From Enterobacteriaceae bacterium 89 (GTDB lineage Bacteria; Pseudomonadota; Gammaproteobacteria; Enterobacterales; Enterobacteriaceae), in NCBI GenBank assembly GCA_014156375.1, contig RQJH01000003.1:310001-374000 (forward strand): 64,000 bases of DNA. Direction: 5' to 3'. A model generated the notes under the pieces. The model was not told the origin of the DNA. It worked only from the letters and a program-made list of their open reading frames with translations, and did not search any database. The stretch's first letter is position 1. Every line of letters begins with the position of its first letter. This document shows positions 34,246 to 41,889 of the stretch, in pieces. Position numbers and translations under genes: made by a program.

Positions 34246-35973
34246 TCAGGACTCCTGCGCCAACAGCGGGTTGGCGAAATCGAAATAGATAACCGACGGG
34301 TCAACAATGGTGTTTTCGTTGTGATCGTTCAGGTAACAGAAGAAGTTGCCTTTCACGTTCCAGAAGGGGCTGTCCAGCACATAGTCGAGACAGGTTTTGT
34401 GCGTCACCTGTTCGCGCAGCTCAGCAAGATGAGAGCGAACAAGGGTCATCAGATTCTCTTCGCTATCCAGCCCGGCCACGCCCAGCGCGGCAGTCACGGC
34501 AAACGTCGAGTTCACCAGAAGGTAGTAAGGGAAATAGCGCAGCAGCTGCTCGCGAGTGAAGACGTTCTCCGCCTGTGCTTCACCGATGACATCAAGCCAG
34601 CCCGCGGCGTGCGGCATAAACGCGCTGCCCTGACAGTCGCGGTAGATAAACCCGACCGGTAGATCCTGCTGCATCTGCACCAGAATATTTTGCTGATGAG
34701 CCAGCAGAACGACGCCGTAATCCGCTTCGAGGGTGAACAGAGGTTTCAGCACCTGATGACAATAGGCGTTAACCCACGCGTGAGCGGCTTGTTGAGCCGT
34801 AATGCCAAGGCGCGAGCTCAGGCGTTTTACCGCTGCAACCAGCAGGGAATCACCGCCGTCTGGGGCGCTTTGCGTCAGAGAAACCAGCACGTTGGTCTGG
34901 CTTTGTGGCCGGTCGACCAGCAGGTTTTCACGCAGGGCAAACAGGCTGTCCGCCATGATGTTGCCGTCCAGATCGCGCAGCCCGGCCCAGCCGTCTTCCT
35001 GCATCACCTGGAACGTCGGGAAACGGGCCTGCAATGTCTGCCAGCGATCAGTTTTTGCCAGGCGGGCAAGACGCATGCCGCGTTTCACCTCTTTAACCGA
35101 AAGAGTGCGCACGGAGTTGGTCAGACGCACGCTAAGGGAAAACTTGATCATGTCGCAGCTGCTGGCGCAATACAGCGTGCGGGAAGAGGTGGTTGGCAGC
35201 CAGGACGTACCGGCTTCACCTAAATCCTCAATCAGCCCTTTCTCCACAAGCTGCTGGCACCACGGTTGTTCCAGAAGATACGCGGCCTGCCACGGATGCA
35301 GAGGGAACAACCACTGATTGTCCGTCAGGGCTGTAAGCAGCTGCGGGGCATTTTCAACGGCAAAGCGAGTCAGTCGCTGTTGCAGAGAAAGATCCAGGCT
35401 GTCGCCGGCGATCTGTGCTTTATCAACGGCAAACCAGCGCAGCGGGAAGTGCGGGGCAAAATCCGGCAGATAGCGTTCTGCTTCCTGTTGGGTAAATGGC
35501 TCGTGAGATTTTGGCGCCGGATGGAACGCGTGACCAACCAGCAGCGCCTGTTCAGCTTCACCGAAGTTTAATGCCTGCTCGCGAAGGGCGGCCCAGTCAT
35601 GACGGGCGTCAATGGCTTGTTGCGTGTGGAGATGGCTTTCGGTAACGCGCTGGTGGAAGGCTTCACCGTGCTGAGCGGGGAGTGATAACTGGCGGGAGAG
35701 TTTTTCAACGATCAGCCCGGACAGATCCGCGAAATCGATCGGCTCGCTACCTTTCGCGCTGACCAGTCGGGCAGGGAAGGTAAAGCGGTGATGCTGAGTA
35801 GGTGAGAAGTAGTCCACGCTGAAATGGAGTGCCTGCTGTTCGTTCAGCGGGATAATCAGCTCAGCGGGGGAGCCTTGCTGGAGTCGCCAGTCTTTGGTTT
35901 CACGGATAAGAGCATTGAGGAAACACTGCGCAGCCACATCCCAGGCCGGCGTTTTCGTTAGCACAGTCATCAT
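34246..35973 (-). CDS. iucA: N2-citryl-N6-acetyl-N6-hydroxylysine synthase IucA
   Basis: This 575-residue NIS synthetase matches E. coli IucA from residue 10 on. It activates citrate and couples it to the first acetyl-hydroxylysine. Visible blocks are FGEAEQALLVGHAFHPAPKS, LPTTSSRTLYCA, KFSLSVRLTNSVRTLSVKEV, VLLAHQQNILVQM and YRDCQGSAFMP. Of the paired ATGs (35973/35970), 35973 lies eight bases after AGGA. A longer frame to 36039 crosses the Fur region and is rejected. The N-terminus MMTVLTKTPAWDV differs from E. coli. First gene of the operon. Confidence 0.96.
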   Translation of the reverse strand: MMTVLTKTPAWDVAAQCFLNALIRETKDWRLQQGSPAELIIPLNEQQALHFSVDYFSPTQHHRFTFPARLVSAKGSEPIDFADLSGLIVEKLSRQLSLPAQHGEAFHQRVTESHLHTQQAIDARHDWAALREQALNFGEAEQALLVGHAFHPAPKSHEPFTQQEAERYLPDFAPHFPLRWFAVDKAQIAGDSLDLSLQQRLTRFAVENAPQLLTALTDNQWLFPLHPWQAAYLLEQPWCQQLVEKGLIEDLGEAGTSWLPTTSSRTLYCASSCDMIKFSLSVRLTNSVRTLSVKEVKRGMRLARLAKTDRWQTLQARFPTFQVMQEDGWAGLRDLDGNIMADSLFALRENLLVDRPQSQTNVLVSLTQSAPDGGDSLLVAAVKRLSSRLGITAQQAAHAWVNAYCHQVLKPLFTLEADYGVVLLAHQQNILVQMQQDLPVGFIYRDCQGSAFMPHAAGWLDVIGEAQAENVFTREQLLRYFPYYLLVNSTFAVTAALGVAGLDSEENLMTLVRSHLAELREQVTHKTCLDYVLDSPFWNVKGNFFCYLNDHNENTIVDPSVIYFDFANPLLAQES

Positions 35974-36012
35974 TAAACAGATCCTAAACGAGTTGATAAC
36001 GCGAATTCTGCC

Positions 36013-36031
36013 GATAACGTTTCTCATTATC
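36013..36031. promoter_or_regulatory. Fur box of the aerobactin operon
   Basis: On the minus strand GATAATGAGAAACGTTATC matches the 19-bp Fur consensus GATAATGATAATCATTATC at 16 positions. AT-rich dyad sequence (AATAACAATTGTTA) continues to about 36046, suggesting a second adjacent Fur site. It lies 40 bp before the iucA start and between the divergent iucA and shiF genes, so iron would repress both sides. Confidence 0.85.
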
Positions 36032-36102
36032 AATAACAATTGTTAGAATCGGTTAAATTAATTTTACAAATAAACACAATCTATACATGGGTTTGCAACA
36101 TT

Positions 36103-37320
36103 GTGACTTCTCTTGAGATAACCGATAACCCGCCAAAATCGCTCGCCTGCTGGCCATTGGCCTTTAGCGCGGGGCTGCTCGGCGTCGGTCAGAACGGCCT
36201 GCTGGTGGCTATTCCGGTGCTGGTGATTCAGACAAACCTCAGCCTGTCGATCTGGGCGGCGCTGCTGACGTTGGGCTCGATGTTGTTTCTGCCTTCATCG
36301 CCGTGGTGGGGAAAGCAAATCGCTAAACGGGGCAGCAAACCGGTGGTGCTTTGCGCGCTGGCGGGTTACAGCATCAGCTTTCTGCTACTGGGAGTGGGCT
36401 GTTTGCTGATGGCAAACCATACGATCCCACCGGCCGTGGGTGTGGGTCTGTTAATTGTTGCCAGAATTATCTACGGACTGACCGTGTCCGCGATGGTGCC
36501 AGCCTGTCAGGTGTGGGCGCTGCAAAGAGCAGGGGAAGGGCGTCGGATGGCGGCTCTCGCGACCATCAGCTCCGGATTAAGCTGCGGACGGCTGTTCGGG
36601 CCGCTATGTGCAGCGGCGATGCTGCTTCTTCATCCTCTTGCGCCGATGGCGCTGTTAATGGTCGCACCGGCGATGGCGCTGATCATGCTGCTGCGTTTGC
36701 CCGGCCCGCCGCCGCAGCCCGCCGCTGAGCGTAAAAGTGCAAATCTGTCGACTGCGTGTTTACCTTATCTGCTTTGCGCACTGCTGCTGTCGGCGACGGT
36801 TAGCCTGATGCAGCTGGGACTTTCACCCGCGCTGGCCCGACAGTTCGCTTCGGATAGCGCTGCCATCAGCCATCAGGTTGCCTGGTTACTCAGTGTGGCT
36901 GCCGTCGCTTCGCTTGTCGCTCAATTTGGCGTGCTGCGTCCTCAGCACCTGACGCCGATGGCGCTGCTGTTAAGTGCCGGTACGCTGATGCTGTGCGGGC
37001 TGGCGCTGATGCTTTCTGTTCACCTGTGGCTGTTTTATCCCGGCTGCGCGCTGCTTTCGTTCGGCGCGGCACTGGCGACCCCGGCCTATCAGCTGTTGTT
37101 GAATGACAAACTCGCCGCCGGTGCAGGCGCGGGGTGGGTCGCAACCAGCCACACGCTGGGCTACGGGCTTTGTGCGCTGCTGGTTCCGCTGGTCTCAAAA
37201 ACCGGCGTCAGCGTCGGGCTCCTCATTATGGCTTTCACTACGGCCATCTTATTTATGGCGATGTCAGGGTTTATCTGGCGTAACCGCCGTCATTCATCGT
37301 CTGACGAAATATCAGGATAA
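36103..37320 (+). CDS. shiF: MFS transporter ShiF (aerobactin-linked, probable exporter)
   Basis: A roughly 405-residue, 12-TM major facilitator that matches ShiF, encoded next to iuc genes in Shigella and E. coli. Blocks shared with ShiF include AFSAGLLGVGQNGLLVAIPVLVIQ, MLFLPSSPWWGKQI, SAMVPACQVWALQRAGEGRRMAALATISSGLSCGRLFGPLCAAAM. It probably exports aerobactin. The start is the GTG at 36103 (VTSLEITDNPPKSLA), matching the known protein; no strong Shine-Dalgarno is seen. It is divergent from iucA and shares its Fur-controlled region, with the SIP gene eight bases downstream. Confidence 0.92.
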   Translation: MTSLEITDNPPKSLACWPLAFSAGLLGVGQNGLLVAIPVLVIQTNLSLSIWAALLTLGSMLFLPSSPWWGKQIAKRGSKPVVLCALAGYSISFLLLGVGCLLMANHTIPPAVGVGLLIVARIIYGLTVSAMVPACQVWALQRAGEGRRMAALATISSGLSCGRLFGPLCAAAMLLLHPLAPMALLMVAPAMALIMLLRLPGPPPQPAAERKSANLSTACLPYLLCALLLSATVSLMQLGLSPALARQFASDSAAISHQVAWLLSVAAVASLVAQFGVLRPQHLTPMALLLSAGTLMLCGLALMLSVHLWLFYPGCALLSFGAALATPAYQLLLNDKLAAGAGAGWVATSHTLGYGLCALLVPLVSKTGVSVGLLIMAFTTAILFMAMSGFIWRNRRHSSSDEISG

Positions 37321-37328
37321 GGAAAACT

Positions 37329-38219
37329 ATGGCTGTCGTTCAGGGATACCGTCTGTTCAACGTCAGACTGGTGCGTAAAACCGAAATTTCCCCTTCGATG
37401 CTGAGCCTGGTCTTCAGTGGACCGGAAGTTGCGCAGATGAAGCGTGACGCTGCGGATCAGCGCATCAAAATGCTGTTTCCGTCCGAGGACGGCACGCCAT
37501 CAGCGCTGTTGGCTGAAGGAGAGTGGTATAAGACCGCACAGGAAATGCCTAAGGAAAAACGTCCGGTGATCCGCACCTACACGCTGCGTCACGTTGATCC
37601 GCTGAATCAGGAAGTCACCGTGGAGTTTGTCAGCCACGGCCAGGAAGGACCGGCTTCCGCTTGGGCAATAAATGCCGTGGCAGGTGAAACATTGCAGATC
37701 GTCGCACCGAATGCCGCACATAAAGAGAGCAGCGGCGGCTATGAATGGACTCCACCGGCCGGATTAGTTAACGCGCTGATCGTGGCCGATGAAACGGCGC
37801 TTCCGGCCGCTCGTGGGATCCTGGAGCAGCTGGCCACTCAGGCGAATCCGCCACAGGTTCAGGCATTTTTTGAGGTTCCCGAAGAAGCAGACTGCGTCGA
37901 TTTAAGCGAATTTCACTTTGCCGATATTATCTGGCTGCCGAGAAAGACAAACGGCGCGAAGCATGGCGAAAGTCTTTTACAGGCGATCAAAGCGCAGGTG
38001 AAAGTGCCTGAGAATCATGTTTCCGAAGTGACAACGGAAGAGTCAGAGGAAACGTTACTGTGGGAAAAAGCCACCACCCATAACACGGAATTTTACGGCT
38101 GGGTCGCCGCAGAATCCACGGCGGTAAAAAAATTACGCCAGTATCTGGTCGGCGAACGCGGAGTCGCCAGCGATGCGATCAACTTTATGGCTTACTGGGC
38201 AAAAGGCCGGATCAGGTAG
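37329..38219 (+). CDS. Siderophore-interacting protein (ViuB/SIP-type ferric-siderophore reductase)
   Basis: The 296-residue protein has the SIP layout: an N-terminal FAD-binding barrel with RPVIRTYTLRHVDP (RxYTxR FAD motif) and GPASAWAINAVAGETLQIVAPN. A C-terminal NAD(P)H domain contains VADETALPAARGILEQL and ends in AINFMAYWAKGRIR (the WR/Y-x-GR end typical of SIPs). Members reduce ferric siderophores in the cytoplasm to release iron. An AAGGA site precedes the ATG and shiF ends eight bases upstream. This gives the cluster its own iron-release step, probably for ferric aerobactin. Confidence 0.88.
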   Translation: MAVVQGYRLFNVRLVRKTEISPSMLSLVFSGPEVAQMKRDAADQRIKMLFPSEDGTPSALLAEGEWYKTAQEMPKEKRPVIRTYTLRHVDPLNQEVTVEFVSHGQEGPASAWAINAVAGETLQIVAPNAAHKESSGGYEWTPPAGLVNALIVADETALPAARGILEQLATQANPPQVQAFFEVPEEADCVDLSEFHFADIIWLPRKTNGAKHGESLLQAIKAQVKVPENHVSEVTTEESEETLLWEKATTHNTEFYGWVAAESTAVKKLRQYLVGERGVASDAINFMAYWAKGRIR

Positions 38220-38225
38220 TGTATC

Positions 38226-38267
38226 GGTAAGTGATTAGCTGTAGCATCATGCTATCTGTGACTTACC
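38226..38267. promoter_or_regulatory. Nested inverted repeats downstream of the SIP gene
   Basis: GGTAAGT (38226-38232) pairs with ACTTACC (38261-38267). Inside lies the dyad TAGCAT-C-ATGCTA (38242-38254). The element starts six bases after the SIP stop and ends 13 bases before the next start. It could be an operator or an mRNA hairpin; there is no T-run. Confidence 0.45.
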
Positions 38268-38279
38268 AGAGACGAATAA

Positions 38280-38672
38280 ATGAGAAGAGAAGGCGTCAGC
38301 TACGAGCTTCATCACATCGGGATCCCAACCGACCAGGTGCGGCCCGGAGAGCGTTATGCCGCAAGTGTCGACATGTACACGTCTGATGATTTGAGTGGAC
38401 CGATCCCCATTCAATGGCATCGTTTTGGACCTGCCTGCAAGCTAGCGGAACCGATGCGCAGCCAGCCGCACATCGCTTATAAAGTTGATAACCTTGCGGC
38501 CGCCATCGAAGGCCATATCGTCATTCTTGGCCCTTATGAGCCGCTGGATGATTTTCGTGTCGCGGTGATCGATAACGCCGGCATGCCGATTGAGCTCATC
38601 GAAACCGGTCTGTCGAACGAAGAGATCTGGAACCGGGCAGGGGATTCGGCAAAAGCTTCACTCTATCGCTAA
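38280..38672 (+). CDS. Small VOC-like hypothetical protein
   Basis: A 130-residue protein. YELHHIGIPTDQVRPGERYA at the start and PHIAYKVDNLAAAIEGHIVILGPYEP followed by DNAGMPIELIETG at the end resemble the paired beta-alpha-beta modules of glyoxalase/VOC proteins (His near residue 11, Glu near residue 105). Its function is unknown. It follows the aerobactin-linked SIP gene by 60 bases but is separated by an inverted repeat, so co-regulation is uncertain. Confidence 0.65.
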   Translation: MRREGVSYELHHIGIPTDQVRPGERYAASVDMYTSDDLSGPIPIQWHRFGPACKLAEPMRSQPHIAYKVDNLAAAIEGHIVILGPYEPLDDFRVAVIDNAGMPIELIETGLSNEEIWNRAGDSAKASLYR

Positions 38673-38697
38673 ACGTTAGGCGGCAAGGTGCCAAAGT

Positions 38698-38763
38698 CTG
38701 ATGCCTGATGCCTGATGCCTGATGCCTGATGCCTGATGCGCCAGCGCCGAATGATACGCTGGC
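38698..38763. repeat. Heptanucleotide tandem repeat fused to a REP-like hairpin
   Basis: ATGCCTG is repeated five times without change from 38701 to 38735, with partial units either side. It runs into GATGCGCCAGCG...CGCTGGCGGCAC, whose arms GCCAGCG/CGCTGGC form a hairpin (38740-38763). GCCTGATGCG is a usual REP head, so the array looks like slippage expansion of a REP end. Confidence 0.85.
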
Positions 38764-39275
38764 GGCACTGCGGCAATTCATTGCTGGTTTTACCCAGAGG
38801 TCAGAGTGAGATTGGTGAAACGTGGACAGGGTTATCAGAGCCGCATTGATTTATCGGAGTACGGATTGGGTTTATGGGAGTTTGTATGTTTAAATTCAAT
38901 TTAACTTATGTTGGGCAAAAACTTGGTTTATGAACCATAAGATTAGCTTACCGATTGTTTTACCTTTATTTTTTTTACTATAAAAGTGCCATTCTTCCAC
39001 CCTAACTTCATGAACTAATAGTAAAACTCCCCTCATCAAACGCGTCCTCCGGCAGTCCGGAGTCGGGATGCCTGCTTCGCCACCTATACCACCCGGAACA
39101 ATTTCATGTAACTGACAGAGCAGTAATGTTAAGGAAGCGCAACGGGATCATCATCCCGGAATATCATTAGATCATTCTGAATAATGGGCTTTCCCCGCCC
39201 GAGTCCGGGCGTACACAAAATATAAATTGTATTCAGGATTCAGGTAACAATGCTTTCTTACACACAGGACATCAT
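38764..39275. other. Gene-free, A+T-rich interval before the truncated ATPase gene
   Basis: No convincing gene is seen. A perfect stem CTCCGG-CAGT-CCGGAG occurs at 39047-39062, inside a short G+C-rich patch (about 39040-39110) within A+T-rich DNA. The interval joins the aerobactin locus to a truncated gene and looks like a recombination scar. Confidence 0.6.
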
Positions 39276-39425
39276 ATGCGGCTCAGAAAATTAAAACTTA
39301 GAAACTTTAGAGGCTACAGAAACTCTACTGAAATAATTATCGATGAAGGCATGACGGGCATTGTCGGGCGTAATGACTTTGGGAAATCAACGCTTCTGGA
39401 AGCCCTGGCTATTTTGTATCCATGA
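39276..39425 (+). pseudogene. Truncated OLD/SMC-like AAA ATPase, N-terminal remnant
   Basis: An ATG at 39276 opens 49 codons: MRLRKLKLRNFRGYRNSTEI and then GIVGRNDFGKSTLLEALAIL, ending at TGA (39423-39425). LKLRNFRGYRN followed by GRNDFGKST (Walker A) is the start of OLD-family or RecF/SMC-like ATPases, which are normally 400-700 residues and often belong to phage-defence or mobile elements. All downstream domains are missing and I see no continuation in 39426-39550. This is a decayed or deletion-truncated gene. Confidence 0.75.
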
Positions 39426-39550
39426 CGAGATAATGTGTTAAAATAGCATCGCAGCTGCATATATTCCGGCCCACAGCTAAGGACCGGAATATAAAATAAT
39501 TAAAACCTGAAATTAATCGGTCTTTAATTTTTCAACATGTCTGCCGATGA

Positions 39551-40585
39551 TTATTTGTTATTAACCAGTCCAAGCGCAATAAGACTGTTCGCCGTTGCGA
39601 TAATCGCCTCTTGCGGTGAGCGTGGCTTCCAGCCTAACTGGCTGATAGCCTTCACACTGGTGGCATTCATATCCACGCCCAGCAGTTTAACCATCCCTTG
39701 CATCACCGGATTATTATGTGCTGCGGCTCGGACCATCTCATCGGTTAATATCTCAGTAGATACTTTCCGAGCGTCATCTCCCAGGTGCTCAGACAAGGTC
39801 TGCGCCACCTGTAGCAGGGTCATGCTTTTACCGGCGCTGGCGAGGAATCTTTCACCGTTGGCTGCTGGATGAGTCATTGCTAGCACATGCAAATCAGCCA
39901 CATCCCGCACATCCACATAACAGGAATTGATGTCCGGGCACCCAAGGCCGCCTTCCAACATATTTTTGATGATGCGTGTGGAATGTGAATAATCTGCACC
40001 GAGCACTGGCCCCATGACCGCCACCGGATTAACCGCAGACAACTCAAGACCATTCCCTTCCTTTTCGATAAATGACCAGGCAGCGCGTTCGGACAGGGTT
40101 TTTGATTTTTGGTACGGCCAAATGTCGCCGTTTACATCACTCCAGTCGTTTTCGTTGAATGGGCGGGGATAATCCACAGGATGACCAACGCCTATTGCAC
40201 CGAATGCGGAAGTCAAAACCACTCGTTTCACCCCCGCATTACGTGCAGCACGCAGCACGCGGAGGTTGCCATCAATAGCCGGAACAACCCAATCAGACTC
40301 CTTCACCTGGTCGCCAGAAGGGGTAGGTGAAGCACCGTGCATAACGTAGCGACAGCCCGCAAGCGCCTGATCCCATCCTGCATTCGACATTAAATCCGCT
40401 ACAACAAATTCAAGGTTTTCTTTTGCCTCAACACCGCCTCGTGACACTTGTTGCCGGACTTCCGCTTCTCTATCCAAGGAACGCACGGTGGTGCGAACCC
40501 GATAGCCGCGCTTCAATAGGGCTAAAATGCAATGCTGCGCAATAAAGCCGGTACCACCCGTGACTAAAACTATTTCATTATTCAT
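39551..40585 (-). CDS. NAD-dependent epimerase/dehydratase family reductase (extended SDR)
   Basis: The 344-residue protein has the extended-SDR nucleotide motif VTGGTGFIAQHCILALLKRG (residues 8-27), the conserved VVLTSAFGAIG strand and the catalytic YQKSK (Tyr-x3-Lys). It resembles dihydroflavonol-4-reductase-like and aldehyde-reductase enzymes that use NADPH on carbonyl substrates. It is divergent from an AraC regulator 111 bp away, which probably controls it. The substrate is unknown. Confidence 0.87.
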   Translation of the reverse strand: MNNEIVLVTGGTGFIAQHCILALLKRGYRVRTTVRSLDREAEVRQQVSRGGVEAKENLEFVVADLMSNAGWDQALAGCRYVMHGASPTPSGDQVKESDWVVPAIDGNLRVLRAARNAGVKRVVLTSAFGAIGVGHPVDYPRPFNENDWSDVNGDIWPYQKSKTLSERAAWSFIEKEGNGLELSAVNPVAVMGPVLGADYSHSTRIIKNMLEGGLGCPDINSCYVDVRDVADLHVLAMTHPAANGERFLASAGKSMTLLQVAQTLSEHLGDDARKVSTEILTDEMVRAAAHNNPVMQGMVKLLGVDMNATSVKAISQLGWKPRSPQEAIIATANSLIALGLVNNK

Positions 40586-40696
40586 AAAGGCTTCCTCGAT
40601 AGATGCCGGTCAATAATCTGTTAGCAGCAATTTTAGTGACTCGCAGTCGAATGATGAATGCTTGAAAGTCCGTTTTAGTTGCGTGATAGTACGGAA

Positions 40697-41620
40697 ATGA
40701 ACAACGATCCCTTTTCAGATATTCTCGAACTCACTCAGGCTCAGTCGATGGTGACCGGTGGTTTTAACGCCGGTGGTCGCTGGGCTTTACGTTTTCCGGC
40801 GCCGGACAAAATCAAGTTTTTTGCCATCGTAAGAGGTAATTGCTGGGTCACCTTGGATGGGGAACCCGCGCCGCGGTATTTTTCCGCAGGCGATGTGGGC
40901 CTGCTGAGTGCGAAAAAAGCCTTTACTGTTGCCAGCCATAAAGATGTTGAGCCTGTTGATGCCATGACCGTGTTTTTGGGCGCAGGCAAATCGCATCTGC
41001 CTGTAGGGCAGGGGAATGACTTTGAATATCTTGGCGGCCATATCTTGCTTAATCCTACGAGCGAAAAACTGCTGATGCATGTTCTTCCGCCTTGGATTCA
41101 GATACCGGCGGCATCTAAACAGGCTACCTCGTTTCGTTGGCTGCTCGAACAACTGGTGCTTGAGCGCAATGGTGGCGAAAATGGATCTCTTTTGGCGTCT
41201 GCGCAATTAGCCCAGTTGTTATTTATCCATATTCTCCGGGCCTATCTTTATAGCGGTGATACGTTGCCTTCAGGCTGGCTGCGGATACTGGCCGACAAAC
41301 GTCTGACTCCGGCTTTGCAAATGATTCACGGCGATCCGGCTCGCAGCTGGCATCTCGATGAACTTGCCAATGCGTGTGCTATGTCGAGAACCACTTTTTC
41401 TCAAAGATTTAAGGCCGTCGCAGGCGTGACACCAGTGGCATATCTAACGCAATGGCGGATGCGTCTTGCAGAGCGGGCACTCAGTTCGGGGACCGAGCAA
41501 ATTGCTGAAGTGGCACATTCACTGGGTTATTCATCGCTAAGCGCGTTTAGCCATGTTTTTAAACGTGAGACCGGACAGACGCCAAAAGCCTGGCGGAACC
41601 AGCAGAACTCTCACCGTTAA
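40697..41620 (+). CDS. AraC family transcriptional regulator (cupin_6 type)
   Basis: A 307-residue regulator. The N-terminal cupin (GRWALRFPAPDKIKFFAIVRG, residues about 24-44) would sense a small molecule. The C-terminal two-HTH AraC domain holds HLDELANACAMSRTTFSQRFKAVAG and IAEVAHSLGYSSLSAFSHVFKRETGQTPKAWR. An in-frame non-ATG start at 40679 is possible; the ATG at 40697 was chosen. It is divergent from the SDR gene, its likely target. Confidence 0.88.
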   Translation: MNNDPFSDILELTQAQSMVTGGFNAGGRWALRFPAPDKIKFFAIVRGNCWVTLDGEPAPRYFSAGDVGLLSAKKAFTVASHKDVEPVDAMTVFLGAGKSHLPVGQGNDFEYLGGHILLNPTSEKLLMHVLPPWIQIPAASKQATSFRWLLEQLVLERNGGENGSLLASAQLAQLLFIHILRAYLYSGDTLPSGWLRILADKRLTPALQMIHGDPARSWHLDELANACAMSRTTFSQRFKAVAGVTPVAYLTQWRMRLAERALSSGTEQIAEVAHSLGYSSLSAFSHVFKRETGQTPKAWRNQQNSHR

Positions 41621-41841
41621 AAAACATAGTAAGGTAAGCTCAATTGGCACATGAAGGCATAGTTGAAAAACGATAGGTAAGTGGAAGATATGTGATAGAC
41701 AGAGAGTCAGGGTGAGCTAAAGGAACGATTAATACGATTTAACATAATATACATTATGCGCACTTACATAGGTTCAGGAAGAATCCAGCGGTTTGTGAGC
41801 ATGTTGGCCTAGTCTACTAAACGCGTCTAACCGGCTAAATA

Positions 41842-41860
41842 GCCAGGATTCGCTCCTGGC
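41842..41860 (-). terminator. Hairpin terminator of the autotransporter gene
   Basis: GCCAGGA/TCCTGGC is a perfect 7-bp stem with a 5-base loop, followed on the minus strand by TATTTAG. It lies 30 bp after the autotransporter stop. The rest of 41621-41889 shows no gene. Confidence 0.6.
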
Positions 41861-41889
41861 GCGATTTCCGTTTCGAACAATAGCTAAGT

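Noticed and set aside
38698..38740. Short repeat array considered as a CRISPR
   Set aside because: Units are 7 bp, head-to-tail and without spacers, so it is a simple tandem repeat.
39040..39110. G+C-rich stem-loop patch considered as a retron RNA or tRNA fragment
   Set aside because: There is no reverse transcriptase nearby and no tRNA cloverleaf or CCA end; only one short hairpin is visible.
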